Below are positions 11,082 through 25,040 of a DNA stretch of 64,000 nt, one piece after another. A program made the translations under genes and the position numbers. The notes beneath the pieces are model-generated. The model was not told where the DNA came from and made no database searches. It was given only the letters and a program-made list of their open reading frames with translations. The stretch lies in NCBI GenBank assembly GCA_034336665.1, contig CM067568.1:13425983-13489982 (forward strand). The letters run 5' to 3'. This DNA comes from Luscinia megarhynchos. Its lineage: Eukaryota; Chordata; Aves; Passeriformes; Turdidae. The first letter of the stretch is position 1, and each line of letters starts with the position of its first letter.

Positions 11082-14000
11082 TTTTGAGCCCCATGCACTG
11101 ACTTGCCCTAGGTGTACCTCCACCCACCTGCTGGTACTTGTGCAGTCATTTCTCTAGGGGAGACAAGGATTCACCAGGTCTTGGTACAATGCACCCAATT
11201 TATCTCAGTAAAAGTTTCAAGCTCAATCCTGGTAGTGCCTACTGCTTGATGCCATTTTTAGAAAGCAGAATAATTAAGTATTTAAGGACAGATTCTTCCC
11301 CAAATAGACAAGAAGAGCCAATCAGCAGCTGTTTCTCTGGAAAGCCTTTGCCAGCACTACAAATGCTCCATATAGAAGCAGAAAGGTGCTACTTCTGAGC
11401 TTAAATGCATGTTAGATGACATTGCCACTAAATATACCAGGTGACTGTTAGCTCAATTGGTTTACTTCCAGTCTGGTTCCCCTCTTTGGTGTGGGCAACA
11501 AAGGCATCTTAAACGAAAAAGCCCCAAGATGAATTTAGTTTAATGACTGAATGTGAAGGGGGACAGGGAAGAAGGAAGGAGAACCAATATTAAGTGTGGA
11601 AACTAATACAAAAAGCTTCTGGGATATTAATAGTGTGCTGAACTAATAAGATGCAGTCAAAGCTATGAAGTTTCTGCAACACTGCAGCAGCTGCTACTGT
11701 GAAGTAAAGGGACTAGAGTGGATCTGTGTATTTACAGCAGTTATCTGAAAGCCTGGGCATGTAATTCCACTCAGAATCCCCACCAACACAAATACATTAA
11801 AAGCAGACTGAAAAAGCTCCTATAAACCCACTAAGCACAATAGCTAAAGTTTCCACAAGGAATAATTCATAGCATTACAGTTATGCTCACAGAGATGGGC
11901 TAAGATCCTCTCTGGACTCAACAGGGAGCAGAAGCTCTTGCTGAGAACACAATATACTGTAGCAGCTCAAATACCTTCCAACCCTCTTGATTGCTAAAAA
12001 ACCCTCTGGGACAGGAATCTCCATCATAAAGAAGTCCCACAGAAGTTAGGCTAGACAGTGACTGCTAAAAAACCTTAGATCCACATTGCTTTTTGGGTTT
12101 TTGTTCGATTGCTTGGGGGGGTTTTTTGTGGGCTAGGGGTTGGTACCACAGCTCTGGGTACAGACCAGAATCCCACCACGGAATGAGTGAGTAAGCATGA
12201 ATTTACCATGGATTTGAGAGTAGATGAACATGGTCTCTATACAACAAGAGATTGAGATCACCAACAGCATCACCATGATCCACTTGGACTCCTCAAGATA
12301 AGCAGCAGCCCTAAAGTATCTAAAGCCCTTGCCTGGTTAAATATTCCAGTCAGAGCTCTCTGAAGGCAGAACAGCAGCCTCATGTTAGATAGCAAGATAT
12401 TAAGAAAGGAATAAATGCCATTTTGTTAAGGAAATTTTAGAGAAGAGTGACAGTTTTGAAGACTCATTTTAAGCTTTCATCACTGGCAGGAAAGAGGAGA
12501 AGTCAGGTTACTTAACTGCTGTTATGACAATTATCAAATGGAAGAGACCAGTGACTTGAAGAGAACATTGCAGTTCATAGCAAAATTCCACTATGCTTTT
12601 CATTAGGTGTGTCCAATTACTTCCAGTATAAATTAGCAAGACTGTTGAAAGCAGGTTTGCAGAAAATGAGTTTAATGCTGTTATCAAATGGGGAAAAAAA
12701 AAACAAGGAAAGATTTGTTTCTCCTGAAATAGTCACAGAAGTCTAAAGCTATGTTGGAGATCTCTCAGACACTGCAGAACGTTTCAGAATTCCTGCTTCT
12801 CTGGAAAGATCCGTGATTCCAAGACAGCACTTGACGTTAACTTTGTGCAACAGTTCTAGGAATGAAAAGCAAGAACTGAATAGGGTCAGCTCCAGTAAAG
12901 CTGACTTCAAAGGGCACTTTTAGGCTGCTGAGTAACTGCAGATGCAGGCAGATGGCTCATACCTATTCTACCAAATTACTCACACAAATTGCTGCTAGTA
13001 GAGTCATGCCAGCAGTATTACAAGCTCTCTCCCCAGTCCCACTGATCTCAGTGACCATTCATGTTGCAAACTAACAACTCAGCCAATTCAATTAGGCCAG
13101 AGGACAAGTGAGGAACAGGAAACAGGAGTGAGACCATGCAACTCTACCATTGGTAGTATGGGTTGCAGTTGTCTGTGAAACTTTAGGCAATCCTGTCAAG
13201 TCAAACAAACTTCTTCTAGAAAACTCATGGTTTTCTATTGTGCTGACATGCAGAAAGAAAGCCTCATCCTGTTTGTGATACTCAGCTCCAGCAAAAGCAT
13301 AGGTACATGCATCACCCTATTTGGAATAGGGGACTTCAAAAGCAGAGCAGCCCAAAATCTTGTTGAAGAAATGCTTTAAACATTCACATATGGTAAAATT
13401 GCAGTAAGGGTTGTCTGTGCTCCCAGTTCTAAGACCATTAGCTGCCTGAGCACCATGAGACTTAACACTATTCCCTGGAAGCAGAAGAACTGTTCTCTCA
13501 TTATCAGAAGGAGACAGGGAGGGACCCACATGGAGGGCAAACAAGAGCCCAAAGCATTCCTATCTCTAGCTCCCTTATTGCCTGCATCATCTCCTTTCTG
13601 GGGGAAATTAAATCTGGGGAAAGCCTGGTAATTTGGAGCAGTTCTGTGACCCCACACTTTGCCTTTTGGTGGATGGGTGGAACCAGTCTGGGCACACAGC
13701 AGTGCAGGGTGAGCCATGCACACATGACTGAGATAGGAAGAGACACTGATGAAACGTTCTGGGCTTTCTCAGACCATCCTGTCATTTGGTATAAGAATCA
13801 CAGGGGAAACAGCTCCTCCTTGCCTGAACTGGGCATTGAAAATACTCAAGCTCTGACATTCAGTGAGCACACACTTGCTCAAGCTTGCTGGTCATGAATT
13901 TAAACCCTACATATGCTAAACTTCAGTAGTGCAGTCATGAACTAAAGCAAGTGTTGAAATCACAAGTAAAGTAAAAATGTTCCCAAGGAAATGGGCAGAA

Positions 14001-14140
14001 GAACCAGACAAGAAATTGAGACAAACTATTTGCAATATTAAGATTTCATATACAAACACTAAAATCAGAAATTTACCCACTCTACAGGAAGATCAGACAT
14101 CACATTTCTATTTAGTTCAATTTAATCTCACAAGTATCAA
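11082..14140. other. Gene-free stretch
   Basis: No credible exon or gene on either strand. There are short A and G runs (for example near 12115) and no recognisable retroposon. Confidence 0.5.
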
Positions 14141-14197
14141 TTGGAATTGGACTAGATGATCATTGTAGGTCCCTTCCAACGTAAACATTCCAATTCT
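14141..14197 (+). mobile_element. CR1 retroposon 3' end fragment
   Basis: The run GGACTAGATGATCATTG, followed by TAGGTCCCTTCCAAC and a degraded ATTCCAATTCT end, is the well-known 3' terminus of avian CR1 non-LTR retroposons, in sense orientation. Only about 55 bases remain. Confidence 0.75.
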
Positions 14198-17100
14198 CTT
14201 CCACCATGATGATCTCCAGACAAGGAAACCTGGGCACTGTCACAAGACTGCTCAACATCACAGAATGGTTTTCACTTACAACTTTCCAGTTTTTTGACAT
14301 TTATGATGTCCTACCAACCAGAAGGAGACTTCCAAGCTGTCACAACAGCCCCATTCTAATAGAAAGCTATTTTATTGCTTTAAATTCACACAGTGCAGAA
14401 GTTGCATGAGCAGAATTGTGCATGGAAAAAGAACTCTTAAGGATAACAGATTTGAATATTAAAATTAAAGTTCACACAACAGGCAAAGATGACAGTAAGG
14501 TGAAGTTTACTATCACACTAATTTCTGTCCTTATCTTTTGATTCCTGTAGCATCTCTCATTTGTTTAATGAAGAATCAGAGGAAACAATTAACTTGCATC
14601 TCTTAAAAAAAAATTCCTGCTGAAGAGCAATCGGTTCTTTTGATGCTCATTTGGTGTTTCTGCTCCCATGATGCAGTGATATCCTAAACAATACCAACCA
14701 AGCTCTACCAGATTTTTGGAAGCCTTAACTCAGGAGACCTTGCAACACCCCCATGCAGTTAAAAAAAGGCCCTTGGCTCATGCCACCCACCACTGAAACA
14801 GACACCCTTAGGCTGGGATGGAGCAGCTGTATGACACCACGCAGCAACACTTCACAGCATTTTAGGGTAGAAAGCAATTAACCTTTGGCTGAATCCCCTT
14901 AGCTCCAAGCTACAAAAGGAGTGTTTGTTCTGTTTTCTTCTCTACCCCCCACCTCCCCCAGGGCTGCACGGCTCTGGTGTTCTCATTAGCTCACTGCCCA
15001 GGCTGCTCTCTGGACCCTGAAATGGAGAACAACAGTTGTCATCAAATTAATAGGCTGTTTATCCAGATATTAATTTTGTTTTTTCTTGCTTCTGCTCCAG
15101 AGTAGTGGCAGCTGATTCCAGTAAAGTCAGGGTGAGGTTGGAGTGCATTGTTTCTGTTTGGACAGTAAATACACTGGAGCTGAGATCTACTTGAGGCCTC
15201 AGATATGCTTTGAAGCAAATTAAGGGAATTTGGACAAGGTGCTCTTTACAGGTATGAAGAGAGTAACTACTTCAGCTGAGGGAAGTTATCTTTCAGCCCT
15301 CTACTGATTCTTTCTGAGTTTGACTGAAATTTAATCCTACTCCCTGTACTTACACAGAATCTTCATCCTCAAGTCCTGCCCTAAAGCAGAGCTTTCCAGA
15401 GTCCAAGTCTGGCAGGACATCATGGAAGACTGGAAATCCCCACAAAGTCAAATGACCCTTAGATTTTTAACTCTTAAATTAGCATCCTGGATAGCACAGG
15501 CAAAAAAAAATGAATGAATTATAAAATCTGAAGGCAGTTAAGCAAAGAATTGTCAATATAATCTGTTTGATTCCCTGACTTCATCCTGAACACACGTTTC
15601 CAACTTCATTTGCTGCCTATCAGCTTGACTGAATAAGTCTTCCACACCCTTCCATAACAAAGCATGTTCCTAAACACACAGTTTGCAACTGCACCACTTC
15701 AAGGAGTTAGAGACCACTCTGACACCTCCATTTCAGTGCATGATTCTAACACCAAGCCTTAGCAGAGATGCTCTGCTCTGAGCCATCAGAAATGGGAAGC
15801 TGTGGCTGAGGCTCTGGAGCACTGGGCAAGCACAGCCAGAGCAGCAACAGCCTGTGAACTGCAAGGGGAGGGTGCAAAGCCAGCCTGACACAGGGGCAGC
15901 ATAGCTGGTGCTCTGCCAGGCACCCTCAGGAATGGTCTTTCAGCTCCAGGCATGGCCAAGCCCTGCAGGGTCGTGGGACCTGCCAGTGCACATCCCCTCT
16001 AAGTGGGCACGAGGAGCAAGCCACTGCACATCCTCAGCCCAAGGCCAAAATCTGTTTTCCTACCTTTTGTTTCCTTCACCTGCATGGCATGAGACCTTTG
16101 ACCAGCCCTTCCCAAACAAGTGTTTTCAGCTGAGGTGCTGTGAGAGTAGATCTGACTAGAACTCGATGCCTTCCCACTGCTATTGTGGTGTCATATTCAA
16201 ACATGAGGGTTACATTCATCTTTCCCCCTGCCTGGGGTCAACATTTTGCCTTGGGTACCCACAGAGAAGGCTGCTGTAAATGCTCCTTCTGCAGGCAAAC
16301 AAGAAACCAGAAAACAAAAGGAATCAAAGCAATGCTTTTCCTAGGGCAGCCTCACTAGAGCAATGCCAGCAGGAGAGGGGAGCTGGTATTTGCAGATTCC
16401 CTGCTAGTGGGTTTAAAGGGGAAGGAATCCATAAAACCTCCAGGCATTCCAGCAGGCTGGGTACCAGGATCACTTTCACAGTTTAGGAAACAGCTTCATC
16501 TCAACCCCCACAAAGTGACCTTGGCAGAACGTCCAAAGTTTGCACATAACAGCCATGTTTGTGCCATGAGTAATCCAGTCCTCTAAGCTAATGCTCCATT
16601 TTGCTGGTGGAACAAAATATCTTGTTATCATGTGAACTACATCACATTAAAATGATATTTATGAGAATCTCCTAAGTCCACTTAACAAGATACTTCTACC
16701 CATGGATTTTCATCATTTTGTGCATCTTCATGTCTTTCCCACATAATTTTCTCTTTTAGACATTATTACATTTTTCCAGTACACCAGAAGTAAAGCACAC
16801 ATGCTCAGGCTGAAACAACAACCTGTGCTGGACATTAAATGGGGGAGTCTCCTCTTCAGAAATAACCCAACATGAACCTTTTGATTAACCACAGCTCAGT
16901 GAAAGAAGAGATATATACATATCTCAACAACATACTTGCTCTTATAGAAGTATCTTCCCTTTGCTTTTCTATTTGTTGAGTTTATTTCAGAGGTTCAGAG
17001 CTAATCCCATCCATTAGCAGCCCAGGTTTGAGACCCACTGACACCCTGGACATGAAAGGACACTATTGCCTGCTGCTGGCCAGCAAGGGAAGGAGCAGCA

Positions 17101-17349
17101 CATGGGACAGCCAGGAGTGGGAAGTGCTGCTTCCACACTTGCTTTCCTAACCAGTCAGCTGGGTTAAAACATGTGGATACTGCATTTAGGGGTTTGTAGC
17201 TAAATTGCATTTCTGTTTTACATTAATTTTGTGTTCCAGTGTAACTACAGTAGTTAAGTTGGCAGTTACAGCAACTCTCCAACAGAAAGAGGTTAAGCTT
17301 ACACAGCCTTATGCAAGCAGAGGGAAAATTCAGGAGGCTCATCCTATAA
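14198..17349. other. Gene-free stretch
   Basis: Nothing supported. The frames at 15908-16159 and 16140-16486 are ordinary chance frames without a start context or splice sites that I would trust. Confidence 0.5.
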
Positions 17350-17545
17350 ATCACAGAATGAAGGTTGGAAAAGACCTTTGAGATCAAGTCCAACCCATGA
17401 CCTAGCACCTCCTCATCAACTAAACCATGGCACTGAGTGCCACATCCAGGCTTTTTTTGAACAGGTCCAGGGGCCCACCACCTCCCTGGGCAGAAGATTC
17501 CAGTGCCCAATCACTCCTTCAGAGAATAATTTTTTCATTTCTTGT
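17350..17545 (-). mobile_element. CR1 retroposon fragment, antisense
   Basis: It begins with ATCACAGAATGAAGGTTGGA and continues through AAGACCTTTGAGATCAAGTC, ACTAAACCATGGCACTGAG and CACCACCTCCCTGGGCAG. These are hallmarks of the reverse complement of an avian CR1 3' region. Similarity fades after about 17545. Confidence 0.85.
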
Positions 17546-19800
17546 CTCCAGAAACAACTTGTTTCTCACCATCTCTGGATGAAGCACCTATGTCACCCTC
17601 CCCAGCTGCCAGGGGCTATTTTGGGCTCTTCCTTCAGTTCCAGTGCTGCTGTCAGGGGCTGCTTTGGGATGTGGGATGTCCTTCCATGCAATGCACAACC
17701 TGCTCTTTTGGCTAATTTATAAAACTGCTTGGCAGGGATCCCAAGTTTTCTGTAGAGATGTTCCAAAGTTTTCTTAGCAATGAGCAAATTGCTGGTGTCC
17801 TTGGGAAAGGTAGAGGAAGTCTGAGTCTGTGTTATGTGCCTTTATGTTTTCTAGAGGGTCTCTCCCAAAGGACAATTCCATGTCACAGAGCAGAGCTTTT
17901 TGGCAGCACAAGGACCTGTAGATATGGTGGGTGTCTTGGCATCTTGCTTAGATACCTAAAAAACTTAAATTTTAAGTATGTTCACTATTTTATCAGATTT
18001 CATGCCTTATTTCAGCCTCCAAGATGGCACATCAATGCTGTGCACTTCCACCTCTTGAAGGAAAAGCAACTTCAGAAAGTAATCTATGCCAATTACATGA
18101 AAATTAGGTCAGGTACCTCACCTGTATTAGTCACCTTGTAATCATTTCAGAAGCCCTCTGAGATATAGCAGTTTCTGGAAATAAGAACTAATGAACTTGG
18201 CCAAAGAATCTGTAACTTGAGGGGTGGGAGAAGAGTGAAATATTTCAAAGCTAATGAGGAGTTGGGATCCAGTGGAAGAGAGATGTCTGCTTTTCTAATG
18301 AGTCAAGGTGCCCATTTCTAGTGCAGCTAGACCAGGTAACATGAACTGTTATGATTCATTTAAATGTTATAATTCATTTACATTTGAAAGTCTGAAGAGA
18401 GAGCCTCTAGAGCCAGTGAGAAGCTGGCTTTGCCACAGCTAGATGCTGAAGGAAGCAAAATGCATGAAGGACAGATTTAAGTTGTGGTATGTCTTTGAAG
18501 TTCTTGGTCCACTTGGCATTAGAGGGATCTGCAGCCAAAAGGAGAAATAATGCTTTAAGAAGAGTGTGACAGCCAAGTTCATATAGCTCCTGGCTTTGCA
18601 AGTTCTCACAGAATTAAGCACATTCACATGCATTAAAGGGTGGGTGTACAAACAGACCTTTGGCTGCATAATACCATGCTGGTTATTATATTTGTGGCCC
18701 TTTTCTCCTGCCTCTCTCATGCAGACACTCCAATATAATGAACTACATTAAGCAGCTCATGGGTAGATGTTTTCCAACAGTATCTGAGGCTTTGCCTTCC
18801 AAAAAGTCATTCACTGTGCCATGAATTCAGAAGTGCAGGGCCACCTTGCATTGGCTGAGTGCTCTCCCCTCACAAGGAATTTGGGATCCATGGCCACAAA
18901 GACAGTGGTGATGTGTGATGAGAAAGTGAAAGGTGACTGATGTTTTTCCAGCATTGGGAACGTTCCAGGTAAGGACAAGGACAAGTCCTCAGGCAGTGAC
19001 ACAGCCCAAAGCCATGGGCAGTTTTTGCCAGCCTGATGCAGACAGAGGGGCAGGCTGTGCCAGAGGCTGAGCAGCTGCACACAGCACTCTGAGCCCCTGC
19101 AGCTTTGGGGCTGACATCATGCAACTGCAGCTTCAGCACGGAAACAGCACGACTCCCAATGGTCACTCATGTCCAAGTCAAGGCAAGGAAAAGAAAAAAC
19201 ATGCTCTATTCTGGCTGTACAAATAGTGAGTGGAGGTGTGGATACACCGCTGAAAACCTGGGGCTGAAGAACAGCCCATCCACAGGCAGGGCTGTAGAGG
19301 GAATTTACTCCTCTGGAGCAGAAAGGAAAGCAGCTCAGAGGTATCCCAAAACAAGCAGCAGGCGCTCTGCACTAGCTCTGCTCCTTCCACACACACAGCA
19401 CAGCACACAGGCTTCCCCAGCCCTTCCCTCCCAGACACAAACCAGCTTTTTGCTGTTGCAAAGAGAAAGAGGGAAGCTAAGAAGAGAAGCACTCAGCCCA
19501 GTGTTATCTGGCAATGCTGAGTGAGAGAACGAGTATGAAGCATCCACTGAAATCCCACTGTGCAGTAAGTGACTGACAAGCCCCTGGAAGCTCTAGAAAG
19601 TGTCCTTTCATTCTTGCCTGCCCTCGGATGGGCAGGTGCAGGCAGTAAGGCAGGAGTGTAGAAAGAAACTCTTAGCCCCGCAGACAGTGGAGTCTCCAGA
19701 GCTGATATTATGGTCAAACAGCACAAGCCATAAGCCAGCCCTTCCCTGTCTGTCATCGTTGCTGCCTTATTGTGCTGGGCTTGGCTTTGCTGCTGGGAGC
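17546..19800. other. Gene-free stretch
   Basis: No gene supported. A short imperfect tandem duplication near 18346-18380 (ATG/TATTCATTTAAATG-like) is the only local structure. The frame 19105-19524 (+, 139 codons) lacks splice or promoter context and looks fortuitous. Confidence 0.45.
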
Positions 19801-19844
19801 AGGCGTGCTCCAGCTCTCAGCACATGCCAGCAAGGCGCTGGCCT

Positions 19845-20035
19845 GCTGCCCGCCCTAAGCGCAGCGCAGGCAGGACGGCGCCTCCGACCCTTGAAACAAT
19901 GGTTCGTGTTTTACATCACTGAGGGCCTGCAGATTACTCCCTAAACCCATGAAGCAGCAGCGGATCAGCATGTGGTGTGTTAATGCTGCACAAGGAAATA
20001 ATGCATGAGGGGGGGAGATTAGGGGGGAGCGCTTG
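19845..20035. promoter_or_regulatory. Isolated CpG-rich patch
   Basis: Six CpG dinucleotides fall within about 45 bases (around 19848-19892) and several more follow up to 20033, in a region where CpG is otherwise rare. A G-rich run (GAGGGGGGGAG-like) adjoins it. CpG kept in vertebrate intergenic DNA usually marks an unmethylated enhancer or a non-coding transcript start. There is no coding frame of note. Confidence 0.35.
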
Positions 20036-23000
20036 AAATTGCAGTTGGCATCAGCTATAGGGTGACACACAGCATGGGATGACCTGCTCATCCCAGGCAC
20101 CACAGTGCATTTAACAGTGGACTCCAAGAAAGAAACATATGTAAGAAAAGCCTGCCCTAGAAGCAGACAGTTTCACTTCTCCAGTTCTACTCACCCAAAC
20201 TTTTGAGGAAAAGCTTCTTCAGAATTGCATAGGGAATAGAAATGTTAAATATCGTTGTTTTCAGAACAGAGGACACAGAGGTCCAAACTGAAAACCTCAA
20301 ATACAAGCCTGCCTCTCATGAACAAGAAAAAACCCAACATAATGGACAGGGAATTACACATTCTGGTTGATGACATACCATGAGCTTCAGGATTATACTC
20401 ACAAAGCATCAATGGATCATTCTTTCTGCTACTAGTGTTAGAAATCACCTTAAAGACCTGAGCAAACACCATAGCTTTGAAGTGATAAAGATAGTGGAAT
20501 AAAATATTCAAGAATAATATTGTAAAGAAAATATGTTGCATTTGTTAATCAGGAAGAAGTTGACTCAAACCAAATGGGGCTATCTTGATGCTGTCTGCCC
20601 AGCTATATTTTCTTGCTCAGTGATCAACTTCATTATGAAATTAATTTTGCAGGATTAGTGGTAAGTCCTTTTTTGTTGCCTAATATTAGTCACTCATGAG
20701 GCAACAGCAAGGATCAGAGCTTCATTTCCAGAACAGAAGCCTGACAATACAAGAAGAATTTGTCCAAGATGAACAGTGAGGTTCACTGACCTCAAAGTCA
20801 GGTGACACTTAAGGCTCAAACAAATCCTGCAGCTCAATAAGCCACCACTTGCACACCAACTGCTAACTGTGAGCTGAGACCACCCCACAAGGATGAGGAG
20901 CTGACAAAAACAGGGGTGAGACTCTGGCACACGAGCAACTACCCCCAAAATCCAAATGCCTTGGTTCATTCAGACCCTAATACAAGTACAAGCTGTTCTT
21001 GCCACAGTGACTATCCCTTTCCATAGAGACCCTTCAAGAAGACACTGAGGATTTAGCACTGGCTATCAGGTTACAGCCACTGACCAGAAGTGACTGAGCA
21101 TGTCAAGAACACGAGATCCAGCAGGGAGAAACATCCAGTCCTTCCCTGGAAGCAGGCACTGGCAGCAGAGCAGCTGATCTCTGTACCAAAAATCAAAGAA
21201 AGCCTTGGATGCACTTCACAGCATTTAATTATTTATCTGCACTTACCCTTAAACTCAAGTAATGTTGGGCCATGTTTGACTAGAAGAGCCTTCCCAGCTT
21301 ATCTGGGGGTGTCCACCTTGCCCCAACTCCATTATTCCTTCTCAGTGTAAGAAAACAGGTTATACATGCATGGGAGTTCAGCTACTGGTCATTCTTATCA
21401 GGTTTTCCATTTCATATCCCTCATTCAGTGGTCAGAACTATTTTTGGATACAGAATTTTAATTCAGACCCTCTTTCTGCTCTGCCAGGCTCACAGGGGAG
21501 CATTTACAGCTTTGTGACATGAATGCTAACCCTGCTGGACGTAGGTAAAGAGAAAGGGATGCCCATACTCCCTCCCTCTTGAAGCTGCACATGACTTCTA
21601 AATTTTACCTTGTTAATTAAAAAGCCAAAAATCCCCAGACAAATAAACAAAACAAAGGGACAAACAAGACCCCAGTTTTCTTGCTGTTACTTAGGAAAGA
21701 AAAGAAATTAAAAATACCTGGAATTGAAGCAGTGTGTGGGTCTTGGAGCACATTCATGCTTTCTTCATTCTTTAAAGACTTTTCTGATCCCAAATGATTT
21801 TTCCTTGCCTGTACAACCATCAAACTGAAGAAAAATAACCAATTATTTGCATACCTCTGGTTTTCTGCAGAAATCTGCTCAAGGAAATTGTCCCTATGTA
21901 CACTTCCCACCACTTTTCCTCTTAGAAGAGGAGTGGGTACTGCAGTCACTTTCTCTATTTATTTACAGTAGTGTAGTAAAACACATTTCTGAAGTTACCT
22001 GTGTCCTCCTAAGTGTCAATATCTCACACACAGTGCAACTGTTTTTCTTTTTGCACTGAACTATTTCATTATTGGCATTTTCCTGTTATTTCTCTTTGGA
22101 ACTCCCAACATTTGCTGGATTCAAAAACACATCTAAAAGCTGTGCTCTAGAGACATACACCTCCCCAAAGACTCCAAGATTATTTCCTCTAAAATTTGAT
22201 AGGGAGATGTGATCTACTTTGTAGTGTGATCCATTTCAACTGTTCTAGCAAGGTAGGTAATCCTATACTGTCCCAGTTTTATAAAAATCCAGGCAATTTG
22301 AATTAATAGCATAAAAGTATAGCACTTGCCATAAACATGGAACAGTTGCTTTATTGCACTTGTCAAATGCATTCCTCTCTTTGGTCACAGTTATGGTCGA
22401 AGAATTTAACAAAAATTAACAAGCCATTCACAATAAAAAGGAACTCAAAAAAAAGTCAAAGCTGGAGAAAGCATCACATACCCTACATATTTGAACTCTT
22501 ATGGTTTTTCCAGCTTGGTTCTCACTTTTAGTTCCACAAGTTTCTTGTAAGCACCATCCCTTGTTCAATACAAATTCAAGTGGAAAGGACAGCAGAGAGG
22601 TGTCAACTCAGAAAAGCGAGCGGATGCTGCACACAGGATAAAGATCTGCCCTATTTCTGAAACAGGAACAGGAGCAGCAGCCATGAACAGAAAGGCAGAC
22701 AGCATGGCCCAGGTCATTAGCCCAGAAGGCTCATCCTGTGCACAGCCATCTGCCCTCAGCTTATCCCACATCCAGGTATCCAAGGGGAGCCTGCAAGCTG
22801 CCATGCCCACACACAGCACACAAATCCTGCAGCACTGCTGGCTCTACGCCCCCACCCTGCTGCCAAGCCTCACCCAGCAAACACTTCAACAATGTCCAAA
22901 AACTTCTATTTTATAGCAGCTTAACGGAACAGCACTTAACAGAAAGAAACCTCTAACACAATATTTAGCAAATAAACCCCTTATTTTTAAAGGGCTACAA

Positions 23001-23150
23001 GTGAGCTGAGAAATTCACCTAGAACAGCTTGACAGACCCACTATAAAACAAACAATTTGCCATTTTGATGTGGCACGGTGGCAGTAGGAAGCATAATTTT
23101 ATCTGCTTTTTCTGCAGTGACCCCTGACCCTGAGCATCATAATTTGAGAA
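20036..23150. other. Gene-free stretch
   Basis: No supported gene, RNA or named repeat. Open frames here are short and unrelated to each other. Confidence 0.5.
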
Positions 23151-23156
23151 GCAGCT

Positions 23157-23275
23157 GTGTGCTCCGAGCCCCAAGACCCTGCTGGCTGCTGTCTGCCGGG
23201 CACGGCGAGTGTCACTCCCGTGTCACCCCCGGCGATTAGCACAGCCACCGAGGAGCTGCCACGGCAGGACCTGTG
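23157..23275. promoter_or_regulatory. Second isolated CpG-rich patch
   Basis: About nine CpGs lie in about 110 bases, against a CpG-poor background. A 156-codon frame (23157-23627, +) opens here, but its content is low-complexity (P, S, Q, A rich) and it has no known relative that I recognise. I read this as a CpG patch, possibly an enhancer or non-coding RNA start about 31.6 kb upstream of MYOD1, and not as a gene. Confidence 0.3.
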
Positions 23276-24970
23276 CCCCCTGCCCCAGACAGGTGCACAG
23301 CCCTGTCACATCCCACACATGTGTGCTTTGGGCTTGTTACCACTGCTGTCATCAAAGCAGGCAGCCCCCAGCAAGGGCAGCCTCGCACAAGGCACTCCCA
23401 GCAGCTGGAATTCAGCATCTCAGCAGTGCCCATCAGAGGCTGCTTTTCTTCCAGAAGTGTGGTGGGAACAGTTTAAACATAAGGCAGTGGGGTATGGCAG
23501 AGCAAAAGGTGCTGGAGGAATCTTTGTTTTGTCCTCAAACAGAAAAACAAAAAACCTCTTAAGGTCAGGAAAAGGATTTCTTTTCAGGCCTGCCAATACC
23601 TACATATCCTTTGTATGCAAAGTATAAAAGTCATAACACAGCAATGCTGCATGAAGGTTTTGCTGAAAATGAAAAGTTTGAGAACAAAAGTGTCCAATGT
23701 TCACTAGTCATGGGTGTATTTCAGTAATCCTCAAGGCCCAGAGGTCCACATGGAGTCCTGAACACTGCAGTTACTTGAGAAAGGGAACCTCCATCACATT
23801 AGCATTTTGGCCCCAATCCAAGAAAGCACTTAAGCATGTGCTTAACTTTAAGCACGTGGGTGCTCCCACCCACATAAAAGGACCACTTATTCACTGAAAA
23901 TTAAGCATCTGTAGAAACACTTTCCTGTATCAGCTTCTTTGCTGAGTATCTTACAGGATTATACCCTATCAAGTGACTCCCTGGAAAAATAAAAAACCCA
24001 CCAGCACCTAAACAGAGGCTGACTTCAGGCAGGGCTGCCTTTTGCCAGGGGCTGCCCAAGCACATGTGGCTCTTGGCTTTGGAGCCCCATGTCCTCCCCA
24101 GCTCCCACAACAGCTGCACAGCAGCAAGGAGCCTCTCCTGAGGCTCATGTTCAGAGCTGCTGCCTCAGCCTTTGCCTTCTGGTTCTAAAAAAAGTAATGT
24201 AAAAGCTATTGCCCCTGACCAAAAGCTTGCCTGCTTTTCTGAAGGCTGGGATGTAAAATGACAGACCTGACACAAAGCACTGCAGTGCCTACATAAGGTG
24301 AGAGTTGCTGCCAGTTAACACCAACAAGGTGTTAGGATGAAAAGAGTAAACTACTGCAGGCTGGTGGCTTTGTATCAATGCCTAAAGATCTTGAATTATA
24401 TACAGAAGGAGGTGGTGAGGGGGTAAGGGCAGCTCAGGAATTAATGTATAGGGTAGAGGGTAAGGCAGTAAAAACCAGGCAGTGGTAAAAAATTGTCTCA
24501 TGTCTCTCACATGCGCTTTTGGAAGGTCATCACCATCACAAATGCTAACAATGGCTCAGGTTCCCACAGCAGAGCAATACTCATCAATCATCCTCATCAG
24601 TTAGAAATTACTCACAGGGATAGATTAGATACTCTAAGAGAAGTCCATGCCCAAACACCCTGAAGCCCTTCCAGGGTGCGAGTACTTACACCTCCTCTTG
24701 CATGCTGGGTCTCCCTCCTTGGGAAAGCAACATGGGTGCTGAAGGCCCAACACTTCCAGTGGGAGCAACTGGGGAACTGCAGGCTCAGTTTTGTGTTTCA
24801 CAAAAACCTCTTGCCTTAATGCTACAAATTAAGGTTATCATGACTATTAAAGAGTCTGGAATTGAACCCAACCTTTTGGAATTTTCTTGTTGCTATCATT
24901 ATATTATATACATTATATATTATATATACAGCAATCACAGGACAGACATGCTGGTACAGCAGTCTTATAG
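23276..24970. other. Gene-free stretch with an AT dinucleotide run
   Basis: Nothing coding is supported. A TA-rich run (about 24898-24930) is a simple repeat. Confidence 0.5.
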
Positions 24971-24974
24971 CTTT

Positions 24975-25040
24975 TATTTTATTAGTGTAATCATCCTCAT
25001 TTTACAGAGTGAGACACAGGAGATGGTGATAGTTCTTGCT
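24975..25040 (-). repeat. MIR-like ancient SINE fragment, antisense
   Basis: AATCATCCTCATTTTACAGA, followed by GTGAGACACAGGAG, is close to the reverse complement of the MIR body (CAGTTTCCTCATCTGTAAAATGGGG-like). The match is short but distinctive. Confidence 0.5.

Noticed and set aside
23157..23627. 156-codon frame beginning in a CpG-rich patch
   Set aside because: Low-complexity content, no recognisable domain, no splice or poly(A) context.
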